DNA of 8,414 bases from NCBI GenBank assembly GCA_040905885.1, contig JBBDQR010000049.1, positions 1 through 8,414 of the forward strand, in the 5' to 3' direction. Below, in pieces: positions 1-6,155 of this stretch. Position numbers and translations under genes: made by a program. The DNA is from JACVRU01 sp040905885 (GTDB lineage: Bacteria; Actinomycetota; Thermoleophilia; Gaiellales; Gaiellaceae). Every line of letters starts with the position of its first letter. Positions within the stretch are counted from its first letter, which is position 1. The notes under the pieces were generated by a model. That model ran no database searches and was not told the DNA's origin. It was given only the letters and a program-made list of their open reading frames with translations.

Positions 1-625
1 CGACCGGCGTCCGCTCGTGCACCGCGACGCCGGCCGCGAGCGCCGCCCGCCGCAGCGCGAGCGCGAGCCGCGCCGGCTGGACGGTCGCGCCGTCCCGGAA
101 CCGGACCGCCCGGCGGAAGTGGAACGCCTCGGCGGCGACGGCCTCCTCGGGCACGCCCAGCCGCTCGGCCTCCGCGAGCGAGCGCTCGACCGCCGCGTCC
201 TGCGCCGTGGCGGCGGAGACCTTCAGCAGCCCGGCCTCCCGCAGCCACACGTCCTCGCCCAGCGCGCGCACGGCGTCGACCGCCCCCTGCGACGCGCGCG
301 CGAGCGCGAGCGCGCCCGCGTCCCCGAACGTCTGGACGAGCGAGGGCAGCGACGACCAGTAGCCGTGGAGGAAGCCGCCGTTGCGGCCGCTCGGGCCCTC
401 GCCGCAGAACGCTCGCTCGAGGACGACGACGTCGAGCGACGGGTCGCGCTCCTTCAGCGCCAGCGCCGTCCAGAGGCCGCAGTAGCCGCCGCCGACGATC
501 GCGACGTCGGCTTCGCGGTCGCCCGAGAGCGGCGGGCACTCGGCCGAAAGGCCCGCCTCGTCTTGCCACCAGACGGACGTCGCCTTATGGTGCGTGCTGG
601 GCCAGGGGAGAGAGAGGTCGGGCAT
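1..625 (-). CDS. DAO-family FAD-dependent oxidoreductase, N-terminal 208 residues (runs off left end)
   Basis: Predicted cytoplasmic flavoenzyme that oxidises an amine or amino acid. No export signal is seen. Translating the minus strand from the ATG at 625-623 gives an open frame to the window edge. It holds a Rossmann dinucleotide fold, VAIVGGGYCG at residues 41-50, with the ribose-binding acid at the end of the second strand (VVVLE, about residue 70). GPSGRNGGF follows at residues 77-85. That pair is typical of the DAO family branch containing gamma-glutamylputrescine oxidase (PuuB) and glycine oxidase-like enzymes. The C-terminal substrate domain lies outside the window, so the substrate cannot be assigned. 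The start is uncertain: no Shine-Dalgarno sequence precedes the ATG, but no other in-frame start exists nearby and the conserved fold begins about 40 residues in, normal for the family. The ATG overlaps that of the divergent amine oxidase. It lies beyond the Pot-like importer genes on their strand, which suggests amine catabolism. Confidence 0.88.
   Translation of the reverse strand, partial: MPDLSLPWPSTHHKATSVWWQDEAGLSAECPPLSGDREADVAIVGGGYCGLWTALALKERDPSLDVVVLERAFCGEGPSGRNGGFLHGYWSSLPSLVQTFGDAGALALARASQGAVDAVRALGEDVWLREAGLLKVSAATAQDAAVERSLAEAERLGVPEEAVAAEAFHFRRAVRFRDGATVQPARLALALRRAALAAGVAVHERTPV
563..591 (+). promoter_or_regulatory. Candidate sigma-70-type promoter for the amine oxidase
   Basis: TTGCCA at 563-568 (5 of 6 matches to the -35 consensus) and TATGGT at 586-591 (4 of 6 to the -10) are separated by exactly 17 bp. 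Transcription would begin near 598, leaving about 26 nt of leader containing the purine-rich ribosome binding site before the ATG at 624. It lies inside the 5' coding part of the divergent oxidoreductase. It is the best promoter match I noticed in the oxidase start region, but it is a pattern match only. Confidence 0.4.
604..617 (+). promoter_or_regulatory. Ribosome binding site that decides the amine oxidase start
   Basis: A run of purines (AGGGGAGAGAGAGG) ends 6 nt before the ATG at 624, the spacing expected for a Shine-Dalgarno sequence. The alternative in-frame GTG at 594, which would add 10 residues, has no such sequence upstream and would lie at or before the predicted transcript start. 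This favours ATG 624. Confidence 0.65.
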
Positions 626-2228
626 GAGCAGGTCGGAGGGGTTCGGAGCATTGCAGCGCGTGCGGCGCGTCGCCGCCTTCTGCGACGAGCGCGGCGTAAC
701 AACCGAGGAGGGAATCGGCTGGCTGGCCGAGCTCGAGGGGCGCGCCCGGACGCGGCGCGAGTTCCTCGGCACGCTCGCGGCCGGCGCGGTCGCCGCGGCC
801 GGCTTGAGCCGGGTCGCGCACGCGGCCCCGGCGCCGGAGCTCCGGGTCGCGGTCGTGGGCGCCGGGCTCGCCGGGCTCGCCTGCGCCGACTTCCTGAAGC
901 AGAAGGGCGTCCGGGCGACCGTCTTCGACGCGACCGACCGGGTCGGCGGACGCTGCTACTCGCTGCGCGGCGTCTTTCCCGGCCAGGTCGCGGAGCGCGG
1001 CGGCGAGCTGATCGACACGCTCCACACGACGATGAAGGGCTACGCGAAGCGGTTCAAGCTCCAGCTCGAGGACCTCTCGAAGGAGCCCGGCGAGACGTTC
1101 TACTACGTCGGCGGCCGCCTCTATTCGGAGCGTGCCGTCGTGGACGAATACCGCGCGCTCGTGCCGGCGATGCAGGCCGACCTGCGCTCGAGCTCGGGCG
1201 CGCCGACGGCCGATTCCTTCACGGAGGCCGACCGGGTCCTCGACTACACGACCCTGAAGGACTGGCTCGTCAGCCGCGGCGCCGGGCCCGTGATCTCCGG
1301 CGTCATCGAGGCGGCCTACGTCGGCGAGTACGGCCGGGAGCTCGACGAGCAGAGCTGCCTCAACCTCCTCTTCTTCATGCACGCCGACCGCCGCTCGAAG
1401 TTCGAGCCGTTCGGCGTGTACAGCGACGAGCGCTACCACGTCGTCGAGGGGAACGACGCGATCCCCGCCGGGCTCGCGGCCGGGCTCGACGGGCAGGTCG
1501 AGCTGGGGAAGCAGCTGGTCGCGGCCGCGAAGGACGCGGCCGGCAGAGTCGTCCTCACGTTCGCCGACCGCACGGCTCGGACCTTCGACGCCGCTGTCTT
1601 CGCGCTCCCCTTCACGGCGCTGCGGGAGGTCGACCTGAAGCCGAGCCTGGGGCTGCCCGCGTGGAAGCTCTACGCGATCCGCAACCTCCTCTACGGCGAC
1701 AACGCGAAGGTGATCGTCGGCTTCGACGGCCGCCCGTGGCAGGCCGTCGGCGGCGACGGGTCCTCGTTCGCGAAGGGCCTCGCCAACCTCCAGGGCACAT
1801 GGGAGACGAACCCGAGCCGCGCCTCAGCGACCCGGGGCGTGCTGACGGACTACACGGGCGGAAGGCTCGGCAAAAGCCTCAACCCGCGGAACCCGCAGCG
1901 CGAGGCGGAGCGGTTCCTCGCCGACCTGGACCAGGTCTTCGCGGGGGCGTCCGCGCAGGCGACCCGCGACGCCGGCGGACAGCTCCGGGTCGACCTCTGG
2001 CACTGGCCGTCGCAGCCGCTCTGGAAGGGGAGCTACACGTGCAACCAGCCCGGCTACTTCACGACCATCGCCGGCAACGAGGGCAAGCCGGTCGGGAACC
2101 TCTACTTCGCCGGGGAGCACGCGAACTCGTTCTACGAGTGGCAGGGCTTCATGGAGGGCGCGGCGCTCTCCGGGCTGGCTGCCGCGGGCCAGATCCTGGC
2201 GGACGTCAAGGCCGGCCGGCTCGGCTAG
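624..2228 (+). CDS. Tat-exported flavin amine oxidase (monoamine/polyamine oxidase family)
   Basis: A 534-residue FAD enzyme predicted to oxidise primary or secondary amines to aldehyde, hydrogen peroxide and ammonia or a shorter amine, outside the cytoplasmic membrane. A twin-arginine motif TRREFLG (residues 43-49) precedes an Ala/Gly-rich hydrophobic stretch and a possible AHA cleavage site near residue 67. FAD-binding VVGAGLAG follows at 77-84, then DRVGGRCYS near 105-113 and GGELID near 126-131. The C-terminal flavin motif FAGEH at 495-499 is followed by GFMEGAALSG, the family hallmark. Flavin enzymes using Tat are normally folded with cofactor before export. The roughly 42-residue stretch before the twin arginines is unusually long. 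The gene ends 3 bp from the convergent permease and starts over the divergent oxidoreductase's ATG. Beside a Pot-like importer, a polyamine is a likely substrate (inference); L-amino acid oxidase activity is an alternative. Confidence 0.9.
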   Translation: MSRSEGFGALQRVRRVAAFCDERGVTTEEGIGWLAELEGRARTRREFLGTLAAGAVAAAGLSRVAHAAPAPELRVAVVGAGLAGLACADFLKQKGVRATVFDATDRVGGRCYSLRGVFPGQVAERGGELIDTLHTTMKGYAKRFKLQLEDLSKEPGETFYYVGGRLYSERAVVDEYRALVPAMQADLRSSSGAPTADSFTEADRVLDYTTLKDWLVSRGAGPVISGVIEAAYVGEYGRELDEQSCLNLLFFMHADRRSKFEPFGVYSDERYHVVEGNDAIPAGLAAGLDGQVELGKQLVAAAKDAAGRVVLTFADRTARTFDAAVFALPFTALREVDLKPSLGLPAWKLYAIRNLLYGDNAKVIVGFDGRPWQAVGGDGSSFAKGLANLQGTWETNPSRASATRGVLTDYTGGRLGKSLNPRNPQREAERFLADLDQVFAGASAQATRDAGGQLRVDLWHWPSQPLWKGSYTCNQPGYFTTIAGNEGKPVGNLYFAGEHANSFYEWQGFMEGAALSGLAAAGQILADVKAGRLG

Positions 2229-2231
2229 CCG

Positions 2232-3014
2232 TCACGACTCGCGCGTGAGCCGCGCCGCGGCGTAGACCGGGATCGCCGACAGCACGATCACGAACAGGGC
2301 GACGACGTTCACGACGGGGAGCTGATTCGGTCGCGACAGGTTGGCGAGGATCCAGATCGGCAGCGTCTGGTCCCTCCCCGATGTGAATGTCGTCACGATC
2401 ACCTCGTCGAAGGAGAGCGCGAAGGCCAGCAGCGCGCCGGCGAGCAGCGCCGTCCGCAGTGCCGGGAAGAGCACGTAGCGCGCGGTTTGCCACGTGTCGG
2501 CCCCGAGGTCGGACGAGGCCTCCTCGAAGGACCTCGGCGTCCGTCGCAGCCGCGCGACCACGTTGTTGAAGACGATCACGATGCAGAAGGTCGCGTGCGC
2601 CACGACGATCGTCAGCACGCCGAGCTGCACGCCGGCCGTGCGGAAGGTCGCGTTCAGCGCCATTCCGGTGACGATCCCCGGCAGAGCGATCGGGAGGATG
2701 ACGAGGAACGACAGCGCGGTGCGCCCGAAGAACGCGTGACGGGCGAGGGCCAGCGCGAGCAGCGTTCCGAGCACCAACGCGACGCCGGTGGCGCCGAGCG
2801 CGACCTTCAGCGACGTCCAGAGCGCGTCCCGGGCTCCCGGGTTGTGCAGCGCCCGCTCGAACCACTTCAGGGTCAGGCCCTGAAGTGGCCACGACTGGAT
2901 CCGGCTCTCGTTGAAGGCGTACAGGCCGACGATCGCCAGCGGCAGGTAGATGAACACGAGCGTCAGCCCGGTGGCGACGCGAAGCAGCAAGCGGCCGACG
3001 GGCGAGAGCGTCAT
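2232..3014 (-). CDS. potC: Polyamine-type ABC transporter permease, PotC-like
   Basis: Second membrane subunit (260 residues, usual family length) of an ABC importer in the cytoplasmic membrane. About six hydrophobic segments are visible, roughly at residues 9-33, 65-92, 100-122, 130-153, 185-208 and 232-256. The cytoplasmic EAA loop, which docks onto the ATPase, is present as EEASSDLGADTWQTARYVLFP beginning at residue 164. SFDEVIVTTF at 201-210 is typical of PotC/PotI-type permeases. The ATG overlaps the first permease's stop in a TGATG arrangement, and GAGG lies 7 nt upstream of it, so translational coupling is expected. It is the last gene of the transporter block and ends 3 bp from the convergent amine oxidase, with no clear terminator between them. 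The symbol reflects family resemblance; the actual substrate (putrescine, spermidine or another amine) cannot be read from a permease. Confidence 0.9.
   Translation of the reverse strand: MTLSPVGRLLLRVATGLTLVFIYLPLAIVGLYAFNESRIQSWPLQGLTLKWFERALHNPGARDALWTSLKVALGATGVALVLGTLLALALARHAFFGRTALSFLVILPIALPGIVTGMALNATFRTAGVQLGVLTIVVAHATFCIVIVFNNVVARLRRTPRSFEEASSDLGADTWQTARYVLFPALRTALLAGALLAFALSFDEVIVTTFTSGRDQTLPIWILANLSRPNQLPVVNVVALFVIVLSAIPVYAAARLTRES
2862..2888 (-). repeat. Perfect 11-bp inverted repeat inside the PotC-like gene
   Basis: CCACTTCAGGG at 2862-2872 and CCCTGAAGTGG at 2878-2888 are exact reverse complements around a 5-nt loop. It lies in codons for about residues 42-51 of the permease and has no following T-run, so it is not a standard terminator. 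It would fold readily in the permease mRNA. Confidence 0.75.
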
Positions 3015-3949
3015 CAGAGCGCCTCGAATGCGCCGAGCCGCTTGGCGACGGCGAGGTAGGCGATCATCACGACGACCGGGACGGTGGCGAACGCAGCCGC
3101 GAGCGGGAGGTTGTTGGCGACGCCGACGTTGACGTAGACCACGTTCGCGATGAACTGCGTCGACGAGACGAGTTGCGGCGTGATGAAGTCGCCGAGGGTC
3201 AGCGAGAACGTGAAGATCGAGCCCGCGACGACGGCGGGGAAGACGACCGGCAGGACGACGCGCGCGAACGTCCGCAGCGCCTTGCCACCGAGGTCGGCCG
3301 AGGCCTCGAGCAGGGAGTTCGGGATCCGCTCGAAGCCGGCGAAGACCGGGATGATCATGTACGGGAGCCAGAGATAGCTCATCACGAGCCAGACCGCGAC
3401 GTTGCCGAAGCCCGGTCCCGAGAGGCCGAGCGGGGCGAGCGCCCAGTTCACGAGCCCGTTTTCCTGGAGCATGATCCGCCAGGCGTAGACCTTGACCAGG
3501 TAGCTCGACCAGAGCGGCATCAGCACGGCGACGACGAGCAGCGCGCGGACCCGCGGGCTCGCCACCTTCGCCATGTAGAAGGCGATCGGAAGCGCGAGCA
3601 GCGCGTCGGTGAGCGTCACGGCGACCGCGATGCCGATCGTGCGGAGCGCGATCGTCCGGTAGACGTCGCTCTCCCAGAGCAGCTGGAAGTTCCGGAACGA
3701 GTAGTCGTGGACGATCTCGGCGGTGAACGGATCGAGCCGCCAGAGAGCCGCGACGAAGAGCACGGCGAGCGAGCCGAGGTAGGCGACGACCAGCCAGCCG
3801 ATCGGCCCGGAAAGGAGGAAGCCGAGCGCCGCCTTCGGGTGGTGGAAGAAGAACGCGGCGAGGCGCCGCCCCGGTCCAGACCGGGGCGGCGCCTCGAGCG
3901 CTGCCGCGTCGTTCGCTATCCCTTCACCTCGGTCCAGGCCTGGACCCAT
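3014..3949 (-). CDS. potB: Polyamine-type ABC transporter permease, PotB-like
   Basis: First membrane subunit of the importer, 311 residues from the chosen start. After about 40 hydrophilic residues there are about six membrane segments, roughly at 41-69, 98-125, 134-157, 183-207, 230-254 and 280-304. The EAA docking loop EASADLGGKALRTFARVVLP lies at 215-234. MPLWSSYLVKVYAW and LTLGDFITPQLV are typical of PotB/PotH permeases. Start choice: ATG 3949 has an AAGGA about 9-10 nt upstream. No ATG, GTG or TTG occurs in frame between the receptor stop (3916) and the first membrane segment, so the start must overlap the receptor gene by about 34 bp. An upstream ATG at 4018 would overlap by over 100 bp and is unlikely. 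The first 30 codons contain a 16-bp palindrome and an 18-bp hairpin. The gene ends in a TGATG overlap with the next permease. Confidence 0.87.
   Translation of the reverse strand: MGPGLDRGEGIANDAAALEAPPRSGPGRRLAAFFFHHPKAALGFLLSGPIGWLVVAYLGSLAVLFVAALWRLDPFTAEIVHDYSFRNFQLLWESDVYRTIALRTIGIAVAVTLTDALLALPIAFYMAKVASPRVRALLVVAVLMPLWSSYLVKVYAWRIMLQENGLVNWALAPLGLSGPGFGNVAVWLVMSYLWLPYMIIPVFAGFERIPNSLLEASADLGGKALRTFARVVLPVVFPAVVAGSIFTFSLTLGDFITPQLVSSTQFIANVVYVNVGVANNLPLAAAFATVPVVVMIAYLAVAKRLGAFEAL
3859..3896 (-). repeat. Perfect 18-bp GC-rich hairpin just after the receptor gene, in the PotB-like 5' coding region
   Basis: CGAGGCGCCGCCCCGGTC at 3859-3876 and its exact reverse complement at 3879-3896 are separated by 2 nt, so a real RNA would have a 17-bp stem and a 4-nt loop. 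On the transcribed strand it begins about 19 nt after the receptor stop codon and is followed within a few bases by TTCTTCTTCC, a weak T-rich tail. It could protect the receptor message from 3' decay, reduce transcription into the permeases, or slow ribosomes. It also encodes permease residues of the N-terminal tail (about E19 to L30). Confidence 0.85.
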
Positions 3950-5124
3950 TCGGAGTAGTCCTTGCAGATCGGGCCGCGCCCGTCGAGGCACTCCCTCGTG
4001 GGCGTCGTCCAGTACCACACCTGGGAGAAGTAGTCCTCGTCGTCGGCATGGTAGGTGGCGCAGTGTCCCTTGTCCGCCGTGAAGTCGCAGGACTTCGCGT
4101 TGGACGGAGCCTCACCGAACCACTCCGCCACCTGGGCGTTCGCCTCCGGCGAGATGATCCAGTCCATCCACATGTACGTGCAGTTGGGGTTCTTCGCCTT
4201 GGACGAGATCATCCAGGTGTCCGACCAGCCGGTCGCGCCCTCCTCCGGCAGCACGTTCTCCACCTTGACCTTGTCCGCGACCAGGAGGTTCGTGATCACC
4301 TGCCAGGTCGTCCCGAGCACCGAGTTGCCCGACGCGAAGGCCGCCTGCTCCTTCGTGTAGTCCGACCAGTACTCGCCGATGAGCGACCGCTGCTGCTTGA
4401 GCAGGTCGATCGACGCCTGGAACTGCTCGTCGTCGAGCGCGTACGGGTTCTCGATGCCGAGCTCCGGCTTCGTCTTCATTAGGTAGAGCGCCGCGTCGGC
4501 GATATAGATCGGGCTGTCGTACGCGGTGATGCGTCCCTTGTACGGCGAGCTCGGGTCGAACACGGCGCCCCAGCTCGTCGGCGCCGGCTCGACCTCGTCC
4601 GTGCGCCACATGAGCAGGTTCGCGCCGCGCCCGTGGGGCACGCCGTACATGACGCCGTCGACGGAGTTGTGCTTCTGGAGCTTCAGCGAGTCGAAGACGT
4701 CGGCGTAGTTGGGGATCAGGTCGGTGTTGACCGGGGCGGCGTCGCCGGCGGCGATCAGCCGGAGGGTGGCGTCTCCCGACGCCGAGACGCTGTCGTAGCT
4801 GCCCGTTCGCATCAGCGTCACCATCTCGTCGGACGTGTTGCCGAGCTTGACGCTGACCTGACAGCCGGTCTTCTCCTCGAACGGCGTCACCCAGTCGACG
4901 TTCGGGTCGGTGGAGCCGTCCTCGACGTAGCCGGCCCAGGCGATCAGGTTCACCTGACCCTCGCCGGAGCCGAGCTCCTGCAGCATTCCCTCGGGGGTTC
5001 CGGCCGCGGGCTCGGTTCCGCCCGCGGTCTCCGTCTCACCGCCGCCGCAGCCGGCAGCGGTGAGCGACAGTACGCCGACGAGCGACAATAGTGCCACCCA
5101 GCCGGCGATGCTTGTCCTCCTCAT
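3916..5124 (-). CDS. potD: Extracytoplasmic substrate-binding lipoprotein, PotD-like
   Basis: Receptor of the ABC importer, 402 residues, expected to be anchored to the outer face of the membrane. It has a lipoprotein signal: MRRTS, a hydrophobic core, then LTAAGC with lipidated Cys26, followed by a Gly/Thr/Glu-rich linker. The body is a family 1/8 polyamine-type binding protein: VNLIAWAGYVEDG (58-70), SASGDATLRLIAAGD (114-128) and YGVPHGRGANLLMW (160-173) match the PotD/PotF pattern. Six further cysteines (88, 315, 346, 355, 379, 387) could form up to three disulfides, fitting an exported protein. GGAG lies 7 nt before the ATG, and the start overlaps the ATPase stop as ATGA. Its 3' end overlaps the first permease and is followed by a strong hairpin. 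The ligand is likely a polyamine or similar cation; an amino-acid-derived amine is possible. Confidence 0.9.
   Translation of the reverse strand: MRRTSIAGWVALLSLVGVLSLTAAGCGGGETETAGGTEPAAGTPEGMLQELGSGEGQVNLIAWAGYVEDGSTDPNVDWVTPFEEKTGCQVSVKLGNTSDEMVTLMRTGSYDSVSASGDATLRLIAAGDAAPVNTDLIPNYADVFDSLKLQKHNSVDGVMYGVPHGRGANLLMWRTDEVEPAPTSWGAVFDPSSPYKGRITAYDSPIYIADAALYLMKTKPELGIENPYALDDEQFQASIDLLKQQRSLIGEYWSDYTKEQAAFASGNSVLGTTWQVITNLLVADKVKVENVLPEEGATGWSDTWMISSKAKNPNCTYMWMDWIISPEANAQVAEWFGEAPSNAKSCDFTADKGHCATYHADDEDYFSQVWYWTTPTRECLDGRGPICKDYSEWVQAWTEVKG
3931..3946. repeat. 16-bp perfect palindrome abutting the PotB-like start codon
   Basis: GGTCCAGGCCTGGACC equals its own reverse complement. It encodes part of the receptor's C-terminal WVQAWTE and lies immediately after the predicted permease ATG (3949-3947). 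Its GGTCCAG half is repeated at 3873-3879, in the loop region of the 18-bp hairpin, so the two elements could pair with each other in RNA as an alternative to folding separately. Confidence 0.75.
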
Positions 5125-6146
5125 GCACGTTCTCCGTCCTCCCCCCGTTCGATGGACACCGTATGGGCGGGATCCCAGGTGAGTATCACCTGTCGGCCGC
5201 GCTCTTCGAGGACCTGGGCAGAGGTCTCCTCGAGGTTTTGGCGGATCACAGAGAGCTCGCCTCCTTGGTCGAGCTCGACGACGTAGCGCGTGACCATACC
5301 GACGTAGACGACCTCGCGGATCGTCCCCGGCTCGGCCGCGACGCCCGAGGGCGGCACCGTGCCGGCGCCGAGCACGCGGATCTTCTCCGGTCTGATCGTG
5401 AAGCGGCGCCCGTTCCGCTCGACGACGTTCGAGACGCCGACGAACCCGGCGACGAAGTCGGTGGCCGGGTGCTCGTAGACCTCGGCGGGGGGCCCGACCT
5501 GCTCGATGCGGCCGCGGTTGAAGACGGCGAGCCGGTCGCTCAGCGTCAGCGCCTCCTCCTGGTCGTGCGTGACGTAGAGGAAGGCCATCCCCAGCTCCCG
5601 CTGGATGCGCTTGAGCTCGATCTGCATCTCCTGGCGCAGCTTGAAGTCGAGCGCCCCGAGCGGCTCGTCGAGCAGCAGGACCTGCGGCCGGTTGACGATC
5701 GCTCTCGCGAGCGCGACTCGCTGCCGCTGGCCGCCGGAGAGCTGCGACGGGCGCCGGCCTTCGAAGCCGGTGAGGCGAACGAGCTCCAGCGCCTCGGCGA
5801 CGCGCTCCCGCCGGTCACGGCGCCGCACGCGGCGGATGCGCAGCCCGTACGCGACGTTCTCCGCCACCGACATGTGGGGGAAGAGGGCGTAGTCCTGGAA
5901 GACCGTGTTGACGTCGCGCGCGAAGGGCGGCTCGCCGGTGATGTCGACTCCCCGCAGCTCGACGCGCCCGGCGTCGGGCCGCTCGAAGCCGGCGACGAGG
6001 CGCAGCGTTGTCGTCTTGCCCGAGCCGGACGGGCCGAGCATGGTGAAGAACTCGCCGCGGCCGATCTCGAGATCGACACCGTCCACGGCGACTACCTCGC
6101 CGTACGTCTTGCGCACGCCGACGAGCGCGACTTCTGCACTCTCCAC
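5121..6146 (-). CDS. potA: ABC transporter ATP-binding protein, PotA-like
   Basis: ATPase that powers the importer from the cytoplasmic side, 341 residues. Motifs in order: Walker A GPSGSGKT at 38-45, Q-loop VFQDYALFPH with Gln84, ABC signature LSGGQ at 136-140, Walker B VLLLDEP at 156-162 and switch His194 in YVTHDQEEA. A C-terminal TOBE-like regulatory domain spans about residues 245-335 (FTIRPEKIRV, then VVYVGMVTRYVVEL). This is the CUT1/MOI-type ATPase layout; iron or sulfate ATPases share it, and the PotD-like receptor decides for a polyamine-type system. The start is a GTG at 6146, 9 bp after the purQ stop and in the same frame, with no recognisable Shine-Dalgarno sequence. The first conserved strand (VALVGVRKTYG) begins at residue 6, so no later start fits. 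Translation may depend on ribosomes arriving from purQ. The 3' end overlaps the receptor ATG. Confidence 0.92.
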   Translation of the reverse strand: MESAEVALVGVRKTYGEVVAVDGVDLEIGRGEFFTMLGPSGSGKTTTLRLVAGFERPDAGRVELRGVDITGEPPFARDVNTVFQDYALFPHMSVAENVAYGLRIRRVRRRDRRERVAEALELVRLTGFEGRRPSQLSGGQRQRVALARAIVNRPQVLLLDEPLGALDFKLRQEMQIELKRIQRELGMAFLYVTHDQEEALTLSDRLAVFNRGRIEQVGPPAEVYEHPATDFVAGFVGVSNVVERNGRRFTIRPEKIRVLGAGTVPPSGVAAEPGTIREVVYVGMVTRYVVELDQGGELSVIRQNLEETSAQVLEERGRQVILTWDPAHTVSIERGEDGERA

Positions 6147-6155
6147 GGGCCGATC

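Noticed and set aside
280..325. GC-only alternating tract (GCGCGCGAGCGCGAGCGCG) as a repeat or regulatory element
   Set aside because: It reads as Ala-Leu-Ala-Arg-type codons of the minus-strand oxidoreductase, so coding bias explains it.
594..623. GTG at 594 as the amine oxidase start
   Set aside because: No ribosome binding site precedes it and it lies at or before the predicted transcript start. ATG 624 has a strong purine-rich site at 6-nt spacing.
2222..2231. Palindrome CGGCTAGCCG at the amine oxidase stop as a terminator
   Set aside because: It has no loop, is only 10 bp long and has no T-run on either side. It cannot form a useful terminator stem.
17..2248. Plus-strand open frame of 743 codons spanning both oxidase genes
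   Set aside because: Arg/Gly/Pro-rich translation without motifs. The amine oxidase in another plus frame and the minus-strand oxidoreductase explain the region fully.
3859..3896. The 18-bp hairpin as a simple rho-independent terminator ending the operon
   Set aside because: The permease genes continue straight through it in an overlapping frame, and the following T-content is weak and interrupted by C. Partial termination or mRNA stabilisation is more likely than a true end.
3950..4018. ATG at 4018 as the PotB-like start
   Set aside because: It would overlap the receptor gene by over 100 bp, and the extra residues are a frame-shifted shadow of the receptor C-terminus. ATG 3949 is closer and has a plausible AAGGA.
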